A stretch of DNA of 15,199 nucleotides from Tateyamaria sp. (GCA_018668195.1 JABITU010000098.1:1-15199), one strand, 5' to 3'; positions 1-6,365 are shown, numbered from the stretch's first letter. Translations and numbers: made by a program. Notes: generated by a model not told the origin, from the letters alone.

Positions 1-294
1 GCACGCTCGGATGTGGCCAAGCGCGTTGAACTGCATACCCATCTCGAAGTCAGTGATGGTGTTATGCAAATGACCGAGATAGAGGGCGGCATTCCATTGG
101 TGGCTGGGGCGACCCACAACATGATGCGTGGCGGCGACCATATCATGTTGATGGGGCTGACTGGCCCGCTGCATCAAGACGCCGAAATTTCTGTCACGCT
201 GGTTTTTGAGCAGGCCGGAGAGGTGACTGTTTTAATCCCGGTGGACAACACCCGCAAACCTTCGGGTGCCGGGCACGGTGACCATTCCAACTAA
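1..294 (+). CDS. PCu(A)C-type periplasmic copper chaperone (5' end missing)
   Basis: The reading frame is open to the window edge, so only the C-terminal 97 or so residues are present; the GTG at 13 is probably internal. The family binds Cu(I) in the periplasm and delivers it to the CuA site of cytochrome c oxidase. Visible family features are ELHTH near the start, then a GVMQM stretch and the GGDHIMLMGL block. The His and Met residues of these blocks form the H-(x)n-M-(x)21-HxM type copper site typical of DUF461/PCu(A)C proteins. The tail ends in a His-containing GHGDHSN, which could add metal binding. The signal peptide would lie upstream of the window. No downstream gene is coupled to it: 395 bp separate it from infA. 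The family call is confident; which oxidase it serves cannot be judged. Confidence 0.88.
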   Translation, partial: ARSDVAKRVELHTHLEVSDGVMQMTEIEGGIPLVAGATHNMMRGGDHIMLMGLTGPLHQDAEISVTLVFEQAGEVTVLIPVDNTRKPSGAGHGDHSN

Positions 295-397
295 GGGGTT
301 TTGATCTTGTTGCGGACAAATCATGTGAGTTTCACCTGAGAGATCCCAATGCTGTGCTGTCTAAAATATTCAGAGGCTCAGCTGACACACCACGCAT

Positions 398-440
398 CAC
401 CTAACGCGTTGATATCTGGTATTTCAATCTGCGTTAGGTG
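398..440 (+). terminator. 10-bp stem-loop, possible terminator of the copper chaperone gene
   Basis: Two perfect 10-bp inverted arms, CACCTAACGC (398-407) and GCGTTAGGTG (431-440), enclose a 23-nt loop that can form a further 4-bp TTGA/TCAA stem. A run of five T lies about 7 nt after the stem (from 447). The position, about 100 nt after the preceding stop codon, suits a terminator, but the gap before the T run weakens this. A transcribed small RNA hairpin or an operator are alternatives. Confidence 0.4.
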
Positions 441-689
441 GTTCAATTTTTGCATAGCGCTTTAACCTTTAAAAATACCCCCGCGCTACTCAGGCACGGT
501 TAAATTTCTTTGCTTGTACAGGTTGCGGAACGACCATTTTTGTAAAGCAGACGAGCGTTAGTCATCTTCAAGCGTGTCACATATGACGTCTTGCGGCGCC
601 AAACATCGATTAGCCCTTGAAATCAGAGAGCGAGAGGGGCATTTACTGGCGCGTCCGCAATAAGGGGACTGTGTAACAAAGGAGAGACC
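441..689 (+). other. Non-coding leader region upstream of infA
   Basis: This stretch between the stem-loop and infA holds no convincing reading frame. The last 15 bases carry the infA ribosome binding site (AAAGGAGA, 6 nt before ATG). No promoter hexamer pair good enough to call was found. Reading frames on the opposite strand across this region and infA lack codon structure and recognisable domains. Confidence 0.5.
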
Positions 690-908
690 ATGGCCAAGGA
701 AGATACGCTCGAATTTCCCGGTGTCGTAAAGGAACTCCTGCCCAATGCGACGTTTCGGGTCGAGCTTGAGAACGGCCATGAGATCATCGCACATACGGCA
801 GGTAAAATGCGCAAGAACCGGATTCGGGTTCTCGCAGGCGATAAGGTACAGGTCGAGATGACCCCATATGACTTGACCAAAGGCCGGATCAATTACCGCT
901 TTAAATAG
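690..908 (+). CDS. infA: Translation initiation factor IF-1
   Basis: A 72-residue protein of exactly the usual IF-1 length. IF-1 binds the 30S A-site during initiation and works with IF-2 and IF-3. The protein is a single S1/OB-fold: it begins [11 protein letters not shown], continues with a [17 protein letters not shown] strand pair, the [17 protein letters not shown] region that contacts 16S rRNA, and ends in [11 protein letters not shown], all hallmark IF-1 segments. The start is fixed by a strong AAAGGAG ribosome binding site 6-7 nt upstream and by the family N-terminus. It is the first gene of the infA-maf-RNase E/G-yacG block, a common Rhodobacteraceae order. Its stop codon lies inside a stem-loop (901-935) that may separate it partly from maf. 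Confidence 0.98.
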   Translation: MAKEDTLEFPGVVKELLPNATFRVELENGHEIIAHTAGKMRKNRIRVLAGDKVQVEMTPYDLTKGRINYRFK

Positions 909-935
909 CATGCGTTTCGGGCGCTTGCTATTTAA
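901..935 (+). other. Stem-loop over the infA stop codon
   Basis: Perfect 10-bp arms TTAAATAGCA (901-910) and TGCTATTTAA (926-935) enclose a loop in which GCG (912-914) can pair with CGC (922-924). The stem includes the infA TAG stop. It has no T run after it, so it is not a canonical terminator. An mRNA processing or stability element that lets infA be expressed more strongly than the downstream genes is a reasonable guess. Confidence 0.45.
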
Positions 936-992
936 CACATGTGAACAACGATCCGGCAGCGGATCGGCATACCATGCGAGCGTATTTAACCG

Positions 993-1583
993 ATGACTGG
1001 TACGCCGAAACTGATCCTCGGCTCGGGCTCGCCGCGTCGGCTAGAGCTGTTGGCACAGCTTGGGCTCGTGCCAGATGACATACGTCCCCCCGACATCGAC
1101 GAAGATCCACGCAAGGCCGAGCTTCCCCGCCCCTATTGCAATCGAATTACCGCTGAAAAGGTAGCTGCGGTTGATGCAGGCCCCGACGACATTGTGCTGT
1201 GTGCCGACACAACGGTGGCCTTGGGCCGCCGGATCATGGGCAAACCAGCCGACGCGGTAGAGGCCAAGGCATTTCTCCGAAGCCTATCAGGGCGCAGACA
1301 CCGAGTGATTACCGCCGTCGCGATCAAACGCGGCGCGCGCGTTTGGCAAAAGGACGTCGTCAGCAACGTACGCATGAAGATGTTGTCGCAGATCGAATTA
1401 GACGGCTACCTGGCCACGAATGATTGGCAGGGCAAGGCCGGTGGATATGCGATTCAGGGGCCTGCCGGTGCGTTTGTCCCATGGATTAGTGGTTCCTTTA
1501 GCGCTGTTGTCGGCCTGCCATTGGCCGAAACAGCGGGACTGCTGCATGCAGCAGGGTACCCGATATGGAGTGAGCAACGTTGA
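993..1583 (+). CDS. maf: Maf-family nucleoside triphosphate pyrophosphatase
   Basis: A 196-residue protein of normal Maf length. Maf proteins hydrolyse dTTP/UTP or modified nucleotides to monophosphate and pyrophosphate, a housecleaning role. Motifs: [12 protein letters not shown] near residues 9-20 (the phosphate-binding SxSPRR loop), [10 protein letters not shown] around residue 68 with the metal-binding Asp, [18 protein letters not shown], and [15 protein letters not shown] in the C-terminal half. The GYxIQG form points to the dTTP/UTP-type (YhdE) branch rather than the YceF branch. The ATG at 993 has only a weak ribosome binding site, and no better in-frame start exists downstream of the family N-terminus. 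Its stop overlaps the TTG start of the next gene, indicating translational coupling in an infA-maf-RNase-yacG unit. Confidence 0.95.
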   Translation: MTGTPKLILGSGSPRRLELLAQLGLVPDDIRPPDIDEDPRKAELPRPYCNRITAEKVAAVDAGPDDIVLCADTTVALGRRIMGKPADAVEAKAFLRSLSGRRHRVITAVAIKRGARVWQKDVVSNVRMKMLSQIELDGYLATNDWQGKAGGYAIQGPAGAFVPWISGSFSAVVGLPLAETAGLLHAAGYPIWSEQR

Positions 1584-2602
1584 AAGGTCGTACAATCGTT
1601 CTGGATCATATCAACAGCCGCGAAGCCGCGGCATTGATGGTGGATGGGCATCTGAGCGATTTTTTCATCGCAACGGACGCGCCCGCCCCCGGGACTGTAT
1701 ATCGCGCAATTGCCGACCGCCCTGTCAAAGGGCAAGGCGGCATGTTTTTAAAGACCCCGGATGGCCCGGCTTTTCTGCGGCAGGTCAAAGGCCTGTCTCC
1801 GGGCCAGCCCTTGCTTGTACAGGTCACAGGTTATGCCGAACCGGGCAAAGCCATCCCTGTGACGCAAAAGCTGCTGTTCAAAAGCCGCTACGTGATCGTA
1901 ACACCGGATGCGCCCGGCGTGAATATATCGCGCAAGATCCGTGATGAGGCGTTGCGAGATGAGCTGCTACTGACCGCGCATGACGCACTTGGCGATCAGC
2001 CAACAGGGCTGATCCTGCGTTCCAGCTGTGCGGATGCAGATTTGCTAGAAATTGCTGACGACATTATGAACATGGTACCTATCGCATTAAATGTCTTCAA
2101 TGCTTCCGACCAATCGATGTCAGTGCTGTCAAAAGGTGATACACCCCACGTGCTGGCGTGGATCAACTGGACCGACCCGGCTGAAATAGCATCACAGGAT
2201 GGATCCTTCGAAGCTCACGGTGTGCTTGATGCGTTAGACGCGGCACGTGCGGCCTTTGTCAGCTTTGGGCGAGTGGGTGGCATGTATGTTGAGCCCACGC
2301 GCGCCTTGATCGCTGTTGACGTAAACACCGGTTCAGATATCTCTTTGGCTGCAGGTTTGAAGGCCAACATGACCTGTGCCGGTATGCTGCCCACAGCGCT
2401 GCGTGTGCGCGGGCTTGCAGGGCAGATAACACTCGATCTTGCACCGATGCCCAAAAAGGATCGGCGCACCTTTGAAAACGCTTTGCGCGCCGCATTCAGG
2501 GCCGATGATATTGAGACGGCGCTCGTCGGCTGGACGCCACTTGGCCACTATGAGCTACAGCGCAAGCGTGCGCGTTTATCCTTGTTCGAGGTGCTGGAAT
2601 GA
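1580..2602 (+). CDS. Short ribonuclease E/G family endoribonuclease
   Basis: A 340-residue member of the Rne/Rng family, much shorter than E. coli RNase G (about 490) or RNase E. The family cleaves single-stranded AU-rich RNA in rRNA maturation and mRNA decay. An S1-like segment spans roughly residues 35-110. The DNase I-like catalytic part contains VDVNTG with Asp247 and ITLDLAP with Asp286; these line up with the two metal-binding Asp of E. coli RNase E (303 and 346). The C-terminal zinc-link and small domain of the long enzymes are absent, as expected for this compact form. Translation begins at TTG 1580, giving a 4-bp TTGA overlap with the maf stop. A later start would trim the N-terminus. 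Its end overlaps yacG by an ATGA junction. Confidence 0.88.
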   Translation: MKGRTIVLDHINSREAAALMVDGHLSDFFIATDAPAPGTVYRAIADRPVKGQGGMFLKTPDGPAFLRQVKGLSPGQPLLVQVTGYAEPGKAIPVTQKLLFKSRYVIVTPDAPGVNISRKIRDEALRDELLLTAHDALGDQPTGLILRSSCADADLLEIADDIMNMVPIALNVFNASDQSMSVLSKGDTPHVLAWINWTDPAEIASQDGSFEAHGVLDALDAARAAFVSFGRVGGMYVEPTRALIAVDVNTGSDISLAAGLKANMTCAGMLPTALRVRGLAGQITLDLAPMPKKDRRTFENALRAAFRADDIETALVGWTPLGHYELQRKRARLSLFEVLE

Positions 2603-2781
2603 ATTGCCCGGTGTGCAGCAATACGGCGATGCCAGAGTACCGCCCCTTTTGCTCACGACGCTGCGCTGATGTGGATCTGGCACGCTGGATGAGTGGCAGC
2701 TACGCTGTGCCGTCCGAGTCCGAGGAAGACGAAGCAGAGGCTAAAGAACTGGCTACAAATGCATCACAAAAACCGCACTGA
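2599..2781 (+). CDS. yacG: Zinc-finger DNA gyrase inhibitor YacG
   Basis: A 60-residue protein of typical YacG length. YacG binds GyrB and inhibits DNA gyrase in E. coli. The zinc ligands are MNCPVC at the N-terminus (CxxC) and FCSRRCADVDLARW (CxxxC) around residues 18-23, the full four-cysteine set; the ADVDLARWMSGSYAVP stretch is the family signature. The C-terminal 20 residues are acidic and variable. The ATG overlaps the preceding RNase stop (ATGA), so its translation is coupled to the RNase gene. This four-gene arrangement beside tRNA-Phe makes the call firm. Confidence 0.95.
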   Translation: MNCPVCSNTAMPEYRPFCSRRCADVDLARWMSGSYAVPSESEEDEAEAKELATNASQKPH

Positions 2782-2810
2782 CGGTGGAATGCGTGGCGTT
2801 GGAACGAAAC

Positions 2811-2845
2811 AAATAAAAAGCCTCTGGACACCCCGACATAGAGGC
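2811..2845 (-). terminator. Rho-independent terminator for leftward transcription
   Basis: On the minus strand a GCCTCT (2845-2840) and AGAGGC (2825-2820) stem, extended by one G-U pair, is followed directly by a T-rich run covering 2819-2811. On the plus strand the hairpin is followed by no T run. It would stop transcripts arriving from the right, for example read-through from the integrase operon through the antisense of tRNA-Phe. The stem is only 6-7 bp with a 12-nt loop. Confidence 0.45.
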
Positions 2846-2884
2846 CCTAGACACCCATGACCCGAACGATCATCGTTCTCCCAT

Positions 2885-2959
2885 GCCCGGGTAGCTCAGG
2901 GGTAGAGCAGTGGATTGAAAATCCTCGTGTCGGTGGTTCGATTCCGCCCCCGGGCACCA
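2885..2959 (+). tRNA. tRNA-Phe (anticodon GAA), CCA encoded
   Basis: A complete 75-nt cloverleaf. The acceptor stem is GCCCGGG/CCCGGGC, the D arm is GCTC/GAGC with a short AGGGGTA loop, and the anticodon loop TTGAAAA has GAA at 2917-2919. The T arm is GGTGG/CCGCC with loop TTCGATT, followed by discriminator A and an encoded CCA. The anticodon stem GTGGA/TCCTC contains one T-T mismatch at the second pair (28-42). The gene lies 103 bp after yacG and its 3' end is only 31 bp from the stop codon of an integrase on the other strand, the classic arrangement of a tRNA used as an integration site. Confidence 0.97.
2937..2959 (+). other. Probable left attachment site (attL) in the tRNA-Phe 3' end
   Basis: Integrases next to a tRNA normally recombine in its T-loop/acceptor part, restoring an intact tRNA on the integrase side. 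The T-loop to CCA region is therefore the expected crossover area. The call is by position only: no direct repeat of this sequence was found elsewhere in the window, so the exact core and the attR partner are unknown. Confidence 0.35.
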
Positions 2960-2990
2960 TTTAACTCTCTGATATGATTGAGTTTACCGC

Positions 2991-4103
2991 TCATATTTGA
3001 TCCTCACTTTGGTCAGGTTTGACGCTTTTTTGCGAAGGTTTGACAATCTTTGCGCGCCTTTCGTTTTCTTTTTCCAGCATCTCCATGGTCTCGCGGTTCT
3101 TTTCGGCAAGGTTTGCCGAACGTGAATAGTGTCGCGCCATGGAAGGGGTTTTCTGCCCCAGCAGGTCAGCAATGCGGCGTTCATCGAGGCCAGCTTCGCG
3201 CAGGGTAGTGGCTACCGTGTGTCGCAGCCCTTTGAGCGTCAGGCCCGATGCGATTAAACCTTCCTTCTCCAATTTGGTCTTGAAACGATGCCAAACCGTT
3301 GAGAATCCATTGTAAGTCCATGCTTCGCCGCGCGAGCTGGCAAGGACCGTTTCGGCCTCATGCTCTGGAAACAGGTCTAGTGCCGCCTGCAAAGTGGGGC
3401 TGATCGGAATTGCGACTTCTTCGCCGGTCTTGCCGCGCACGCCCCAAATAGTATCTCCGTCGAGCTGATCCTTGCGTAGATTCAGCGCGTCCGAGGGGTC
3501 GAGGCCGGTGTTCATCATCAAAGCAAGGGCTACGCGCACATGAGGTTTTGCTCTTGGTAGGACAATGTCCCGCTCTTCGATGCTCCAGGGTCGGTTTGCG
3601 TAGGCAAGATCGCGCGGACGGCGCTTTGGGATTACGTCCTTGGCGTAATTGGCCGCGATAAGTCCTTTTGGGGTATTATACTTGAAAACCTCGCTCAATA
3701 GCGTGCGCACCATGTTGGCTCGCCGCCAGCCAATCTTCATTGCAGCCTTGTCATGGATGCCTGAGACAAGAGGGGTGTCGATTACATGGACCGGCGTGCC
3801 TTTGATGGTCTTTAGAAAATCGGCGCAATCTTGATAATTGCCCCGCGTTATTTTAGCGAGGCCCTGAAAATGCTCTGTTTCGAAATAGTTCTGAACAAGT
3901 CCTCCAAGTGTGCCTACTTTTGGTGCCCTCGCCTTTTGCGCCTCTGCAATCGCACGAATGGTTTCGCACTCGGCAAAGAATTCCGCAGAGCCTATTGGGG
4001 ACTTCTCAAGGTCAATCTTGTGGCCCGTTGCGCGGTGATAACAACGCATCTTTCCATGCCGATCCTTGAAAATCTTGAACCCTTTGACGCGCACTTGGGT
4101 CAT
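2991..4103 (-). CDS. Tyrosine recombinase / site-specific integrase
   Basis: A 370-residue phage-type integrase, transcribed toward tRNA-Phe. An N-terminal arm-binding and SAM-like core-binding region covers about residues 1-165 and the catalytic domain about 170-330. In the catalytic part, MNTGLDPSDALNL (residues 197-209) occupies the box that normally holds TGLR, so the first catalytic Arg is Asp202. The beta-hairpin Lys is present (GKTGE, Lys225). Box II reads KGLRH (291-295), keeping Arg294 but with Lys in place of the usual first His, and the third-box His is Gln317 (LGQ). The nucleophile Tyr326 is in RHYSR. A similar TGLGPKDAL-type variation occurs in a large alphaproteobacterial integrase family, so the enzyme is probably active. 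The C-terminal tail is Lys/Glu-rich. Its ATG overlaps the upstream excisionase-like stop (TGATG). Confidence 0.92.
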   Translation of the reverse strand: MTQVRVKGFKIFKDRHGKMRCYHRATGHKIDLEKSPIGSAEFFAECETIRAIAEAQKARAPKVGTLGGLVQNYFETEHFQGLAKITRGNYQDCADFLKTIKGTPVHVIDTPLVSGIHDKAAMKIGWRRANMVRTLLSEVFKYNTPKGLIAANYAKDVIPKRRPRDLAYANRPWSIEERDIVLPRAKPHVRVALALMMNTGLDPSDALNLRKDQLDGDTIWGVRGKTGEEVAIPISPTLQAALDLFPEHEAETVLASSRGEAWTYNGFSTVWHRFKTKLEKEGLIASGLTLKGLRHTVATTLREAGLDERRIADLLGQKTPSMARHYSRSANLAEKNRETMEMLEKENERRAKIVKPSQKSVKPDQSEDQI

Positions 4104-4339
4104 CAGAGCCGGCCTAAGATTTCGTCCCGCGTTTCAGTCACCGCGCCTGATTTTACACCGTCGATCCATACATCGATGTCCTTTCGATCCCAAAGCAGAG
4201 TGCCCTGTTTGAGTTCAACCGGGCGCACCGGACACGCTGCCTTGAAGTACTTCACTGGCAAACCCGTGTAGCTCGCGGCCTCAGATTGCTTCATCATGCG
4301 CTTGTCGATCACGCTGATATTGAGATTGGTCATGGCCAT
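4103..4339 (-). CDS. Excisionase/AlpA-like small DNA-binding protein
   Basis: A 78-residue protein with the helix-turn-helix shape of the MerR-like/AlpA excisionase group. MKQSEAASYTGLPVKYF (about residues 16-32) forms the HTH, then a short hinge and a wing LKQGTLLWDRKDIDVWIDG (about 43-61). Such proteins bend attachment-site DNA and steer the integrase toward excision, or activate int transcription. The stop overlaps the integrase ATG by one base, so the two are translated together. Two in-frame ATG codons (4339 and 4333) are possible starts; the first has a GGGGAAA stretch about 6 nt upstream. It could instead be a transcriptional activator of the integrase. Confidence 0.7.
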   Translation of the reverse strand: MAMTNLNISVIDKRMMKQSEAASYTGLPVKYFKAACPVRPVELKQGTLLWDRKDIDVWIDGVKSGAVTETRDEILGRL

Positions 4340-4354
4340 TGGCTATTTCCCCGA

Positions 4355-4579
4355 TCAGTTAGCATTTGAGGGCAGTTCGTGCCCCGTGTTCTCGGACATC
4401 TTGATCCTTGTAGCTTTTCGTTGAAACCGCTCCCAGCCGGTCATAGTCAGCATCTTTGTCTTCGAAAAAATCTCTACGAACTCCAGTCTACCGTCGTTCA
4501 TAAGTGCGCGAATTTGCGCAGCACTCAGCCCTACGATGTTGCCAAGTTGCTTGGGTGAAAGAAGACGTTCCTGTTCCAA
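4355..4579 (-). CDS. Small HTH protein of the integrase operon
   Basis: A 74-residue protein without an assured family name. The N-terminal half reads LSPKQLGNIVGLSAAQIRALMNDG, a helix-turn-helix pattern, followed by a wing-like LEFVEIFSKTKMLTMTGWERF. This resembles excisionase or MerR-type DNA-binding domains. The start is TTG at 4579, chosen because GGAGG lies 5 nt upstream; no ATG is available near the N-terminus. It is 15 bp upstream of the excisionase-like gene and reads in the same direction, so it is the first gene of a three-gene leftward int operon whose promoter must lie at 4580-4700. Possible roles are a second recombination directionality factor or a regulator of the operon. Confidence 0.6.
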   Translation of the reverse strand: MEQERLLSPKQLGNIVGLSAAQIRALMNDGRLEFVEIFSKTKMLTMTGWERFQRKATRIKMSENTGHELPSNAN

Positions 4580-4658
4580 ATGTACCTCCAGCGCTTGAAG
4601 TTGTCAGAATCGCTTGTTTCGAGCCATCTTGCGTGGTCAGATACGAAAGAAGCTATAA

Positions 4659-4694
4659 AGTGTCATTTCGTGCAAATTTGCTATTTTTGACACT
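4659..4694. promoter_or_regulatory. Nested dyad operator between the int operon and the XRE repressor gene
   Basis: Outer arms AGTGTCA (4659-4665) and TGACACT (4688-4694) are perfect inverted repeats. Exactly midway lies the perfect palindrome GCAAATTTGC (4672-4681), and both symmetries have the same centre at 4676.5. The element sits in the divergent intergenic region. TTGACA at 4687-4692 resembles a rightward -35 box. This layout fits a cooperative or tetrameric repressor site, probably for the adjacent XRE protein controlling itself and the int operon. Binding is inferred, not shown. Confidence 0.65.
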
Positions 4695-4715
4695 AAAGTC
4701 AATTGGAAAGTTTTG

Positions 4716-5138
4716 ATGGGCCGGGAAGTGGCAGATTTTTTCACTGGGATCGGGGCGCGATTAGCCATTACCCGCAACGAAACCGGTTTGTCTCAGACCG
4801 AGATGGCCAAGGAGATCGGCGTCTCGCTCCGTGCTTATCACAGCTATGAAAAGGGTGATCGCGGCCTGCCAATCGAAGCTCTGGTTACGCTGCACGAAAA
4901 ATTCGATTCAGACGTCAACTGGATCCTTCTCGGGACTAAATCGGTGAGGATCGAACATGACATCGATGCTCTGGAAGAGTTTGAAACCTCACTTGACCGA
5001 TTTCTGACAGACCAAGGTATCAAGATCAAAAGCGAAAAACGTGGGGCGATTGTTGCGCGTTGGTATCGGTCCCTGACCGACGGAAAAGAAATTCAAATGG
5101 AAGCCGTTCACACGTGGATCGAATTGCTGAGGGAGTAG
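4716..5138 (+). CDS. XRE-family (cI-like) transcriptional repressor
   Basis: About 140 residues. The HTH_3/XRE domain spans about residues 10-70: IGARLAITRNETGLSQTEMAKEIGVSLRAYHSYEKGDRGLP is a textbook lambda-repressor-type helix-turn-helix, followed by IEALVTLHEKFDSDVNWILLG. The remaining 70 residues are an acidic then mixed helical segment with no peptidase motif, so this is not a LexA/cI-type self-cleaving repressor. Start: ATG at 4716 with GGAAAG 6 nt before; a TTG at 4713 is one codon upstream. It faces the integrase operon head-to-head across the nested dyad, the usual place for the master lysogeny or excision repressor of an integrative element. The next gene starts 3 nt after its stop. 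Confidence 0.85.
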   Translation: MGREVADFFTGIGARLAITRNETGLSQTEMAKEIGVSLRAYHSYEKGDRGLPIEALVTLHEKFDSDVNWILLGTKSVRIEHDIDALEEFETSLDRFLTDQGIKIKSEKRGAIVARWYRSLTDGKEIQMEAVHTWIELLRE

Positions 5139-5141
5139 ACT

Positions 5142-5462
5142 ATGAAGTTTTCTAACATTCCGCATATGGAGCGGCAAAAGCTGGTCATTCTGGAAAGGGT
5201 GCAGCGCGACGTTGGCCGTTTCACCAATCCGGTGTTCAACATCTTTGTCATCGCAGCGGCGATCTATCTGCCTTGCTATGCCAAGCTCATGCTCTTTTCG
5301 ACATCTGGCACGCTTGATCCGTTGAGCGTGCTTCTTGCGCTTTCTGCCATCGCCCTTGTTCTGATGTCGCCTGTCTTTGCGCTTGCTGCTACGGTCGAGG
5401 TCTATTTCGCCCGCCGTATCGCCAAGGCGTCGAGAGTTTCCCAGATGATAGAGTTCGCATGA
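5142..5462 (+). CDS. Small two-helix membrane protein, function unknown
   Basis: A 106-residue protein not assigned to a family. An amphipathic charged N-terminus (about 1-28) is followed by two hydrophobic segments: about residues 30-52 (VFNIFVIAAAIYLPCYAKLMLF) and about 60-88 (LSVLLALSAIALVLMSPVFALAA). A short basic tail containing ARRIAKASR suggests both ends lie in the cytoplasm. There is no signal peptide. It begins 3 nt after the XRE gene stop, with its ribosome binding site inside that gene (GGGAG), so the two are co-transcribed and probably coupled. Immunity or superinfection-exclusion proteins and holin-like toxins of integrative elements have this shape, but no motif supports a specific choice. 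Confidence 0.6.
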   Translation: MKFSNIPHMERQKLVILERVQRDVGRFTNPVFNIFVIAAAIYLPCYAKLMLFSTSGTLDPLSVLLALSAIALVLMSPVFALAATVEVYFARRIAKASRVSQMIEFA

Positions 5463-5547
5463 GACATACGTTGGTCGCTTGCAAACGTTGAGAACGTTCG
5501 GTGAATTCGACTTTCACGTCAAGTTTCTGACGCAGAACAGAGAAACC

Positions 5548-5740
5548 GGATCTTCGTACAGAGTGCAGCGAAGGTCTTAAAAGAGCCCACTTTGTGAATT
5601 TGGGTTTCTCGCTGCATGCGCTCGCAGCGTGGAGAATGCTGCATCAGCGCAAAGCTCGGTGCTGCCGCGCGGCGGGAAAACCAGCCATTCGTGGAGGGTG
5701 CAGCAGGGATCAGAGGTCGAATTCACACACTGCGGACTTT
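5548..5740 (+). repeat. Dispersed intergenic repeat, copy A (3' part of unit)
   Basis: This stretch aligns with 9038-9213. Shared blocks in the same order are GCGAAGG, AGAGCCCA (5582), TGTGAATT (5593), CTCGCAGCGTGGA (5621), GCTGCA, CGGGAAAACCAG then CATT (5673-5689) and TGCGGAC. Spacing between blocks is conserved to within about one base at the left end. It fills most of the 329-bp gap between the membrane protein gene and the BLUF gene; reading frames across it (such as one beginning at 5629) are not credible genes. Confidence 0.75.
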
Positions 5741-5791
5741 GTTGCCGTTCTTTGAAATCGGTTCAACGACTGCAATTGGTTAGGCAGCTGT

Positions 5792-6211
5792 TCATCTGGA
5801 GTGTTCCGGTCCAGCATTCTTGGCTACGCTTTCGAACATGCCAACAATTTCAGTCTGAGGAATGCGCCCGAGTATGCCTTCTGAAATTTCATCCTGCGTC
5901 CATATCAATGACTTTGCGGGATCATGAAGCATCGCCCAATCCTCAAACATGCGGTTGGTAACCTGGCGGCTGACAAGCTTGTTAATCCCGGCATGACGGT
6001 CATCGCGAGAAATACGCATATAAGCGGCACTTACCTGTTCAGAAGGACCTTCGAGCAATTGCAGGTATAGGTCATGTCGACAAACAAGTGCTCCTGTAAT
6101 GCCATCCCGCGTGTTGCACCTTCGCGCATCAATCAAGATACCGCCAAGAATTGCACTATCATAACCGAAGGGTTGTGAAGCATAGATCAGTTGAGTGAAC
6201 TCGGTGATGAT
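5792..6211 (-). CDS. BLUF-domain blue-light sensor, apparent ATC start codon
   Basis: A single-domain BLUF protein of about 139 residues that binds FAD and senses blue light. Conserved residues are all present when the frame is read from 6211: Tyr10 in LIYAS, Asn33 in ARRCNTRDGITG, Gln51 in YLQLLEGP and Trp92 in FEDWAML. The DDRH and VTNRMF segments are also family-typical. A near-ideal AAGGAG site lies 5 nt before codon 1, but that codon is ATC, not ATG or GTG, and an in-frame TAA lies just upstream. The first conventional start is TTG at 6136, which would remove the flavin-contacting Tyr and the first strand. So either ATC is used inefficiently, the gene is a fresh start-codon mutant, or there is a base error. 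No effector domain is present; partners of short BLUF proteins are usually separate regulators. Confidence 0.85.
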   Translation of the reverse strand: MITEFTQLIYASQPFGYDSAILGGILIDARRCNTRDGITGALVCRHDLYLQLLEGPSEQVSAAYMRISRDDRHAGINKLVSRQVTNRMFEDWAMLHDPAKSLIWTQDEISEGILGRIPQTEIVGMFESVAKNAGPEHSR

Positions 6212-6216
6212 CGTCG

Positions 6217-6222
6217 CTCCTT
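6217..6222 (-). promoter_or_regulatory. Strong ribosome binding site in front of the BLUF ATC codon
   Basis: AAGGAG on the minus strand, ending 5 nt before the ATC at 6211-6209. Its quality and spacing mark the true translation start expected for the family N-terminus (ITEFTQLIYAS). The codon at that point differs from ATG in its third base. Confidence 0.7.
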
Positions 6223-6336
6223 ATGAGACCATACAATCTGAGGGCCGATCGCAAGCTGGCTGGGTCGTTTCTAGATCACTTAAGCTTAGTGTGCATTGGG
6301 TGAAACGCAAGGTGACAATACTAATGGGATGTACCG

Positions 6337-6365
6337 GCTGCGGGGCGGGAAAACCGGTCATTTAT
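6337..6365 (+). repeat. Fragment of the dispersed intergenic repeat, copy C
   Basis: GCTGCGGGGCGGGAAAACC followed by GGTCATT matches the CGGGAAAACC(A/G)G(C/T)CATT core seen at 5673 (copy A) and 9145 (copy B). Only this core is recognisable; flanking similarity has decayed. The surrounding 6224-6518 region has no credible gene. The 94-codon frame at 6195-6479 runs through this repeat and lacks protein-like features. Confidence 0.5.

Noticed and set aside
269..276. CCGGGCAC match to the tRNA-Phe 3' end, possible att repeat
   Set aside because: Only 8 bp, inside the copper chaperone coding sequence, and on the wrong side of the integrase.
558..938. 126-codon minus-strand frame over infA
   Set aside because: It is a shadow of the highly conserved infA gene with no domain or ribosome binding site.
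5629..5961. 110-codon + strand frame
   Set aside because: It lies in repeat copy A and antisense to the BLUF gene; composition is not protein-like.
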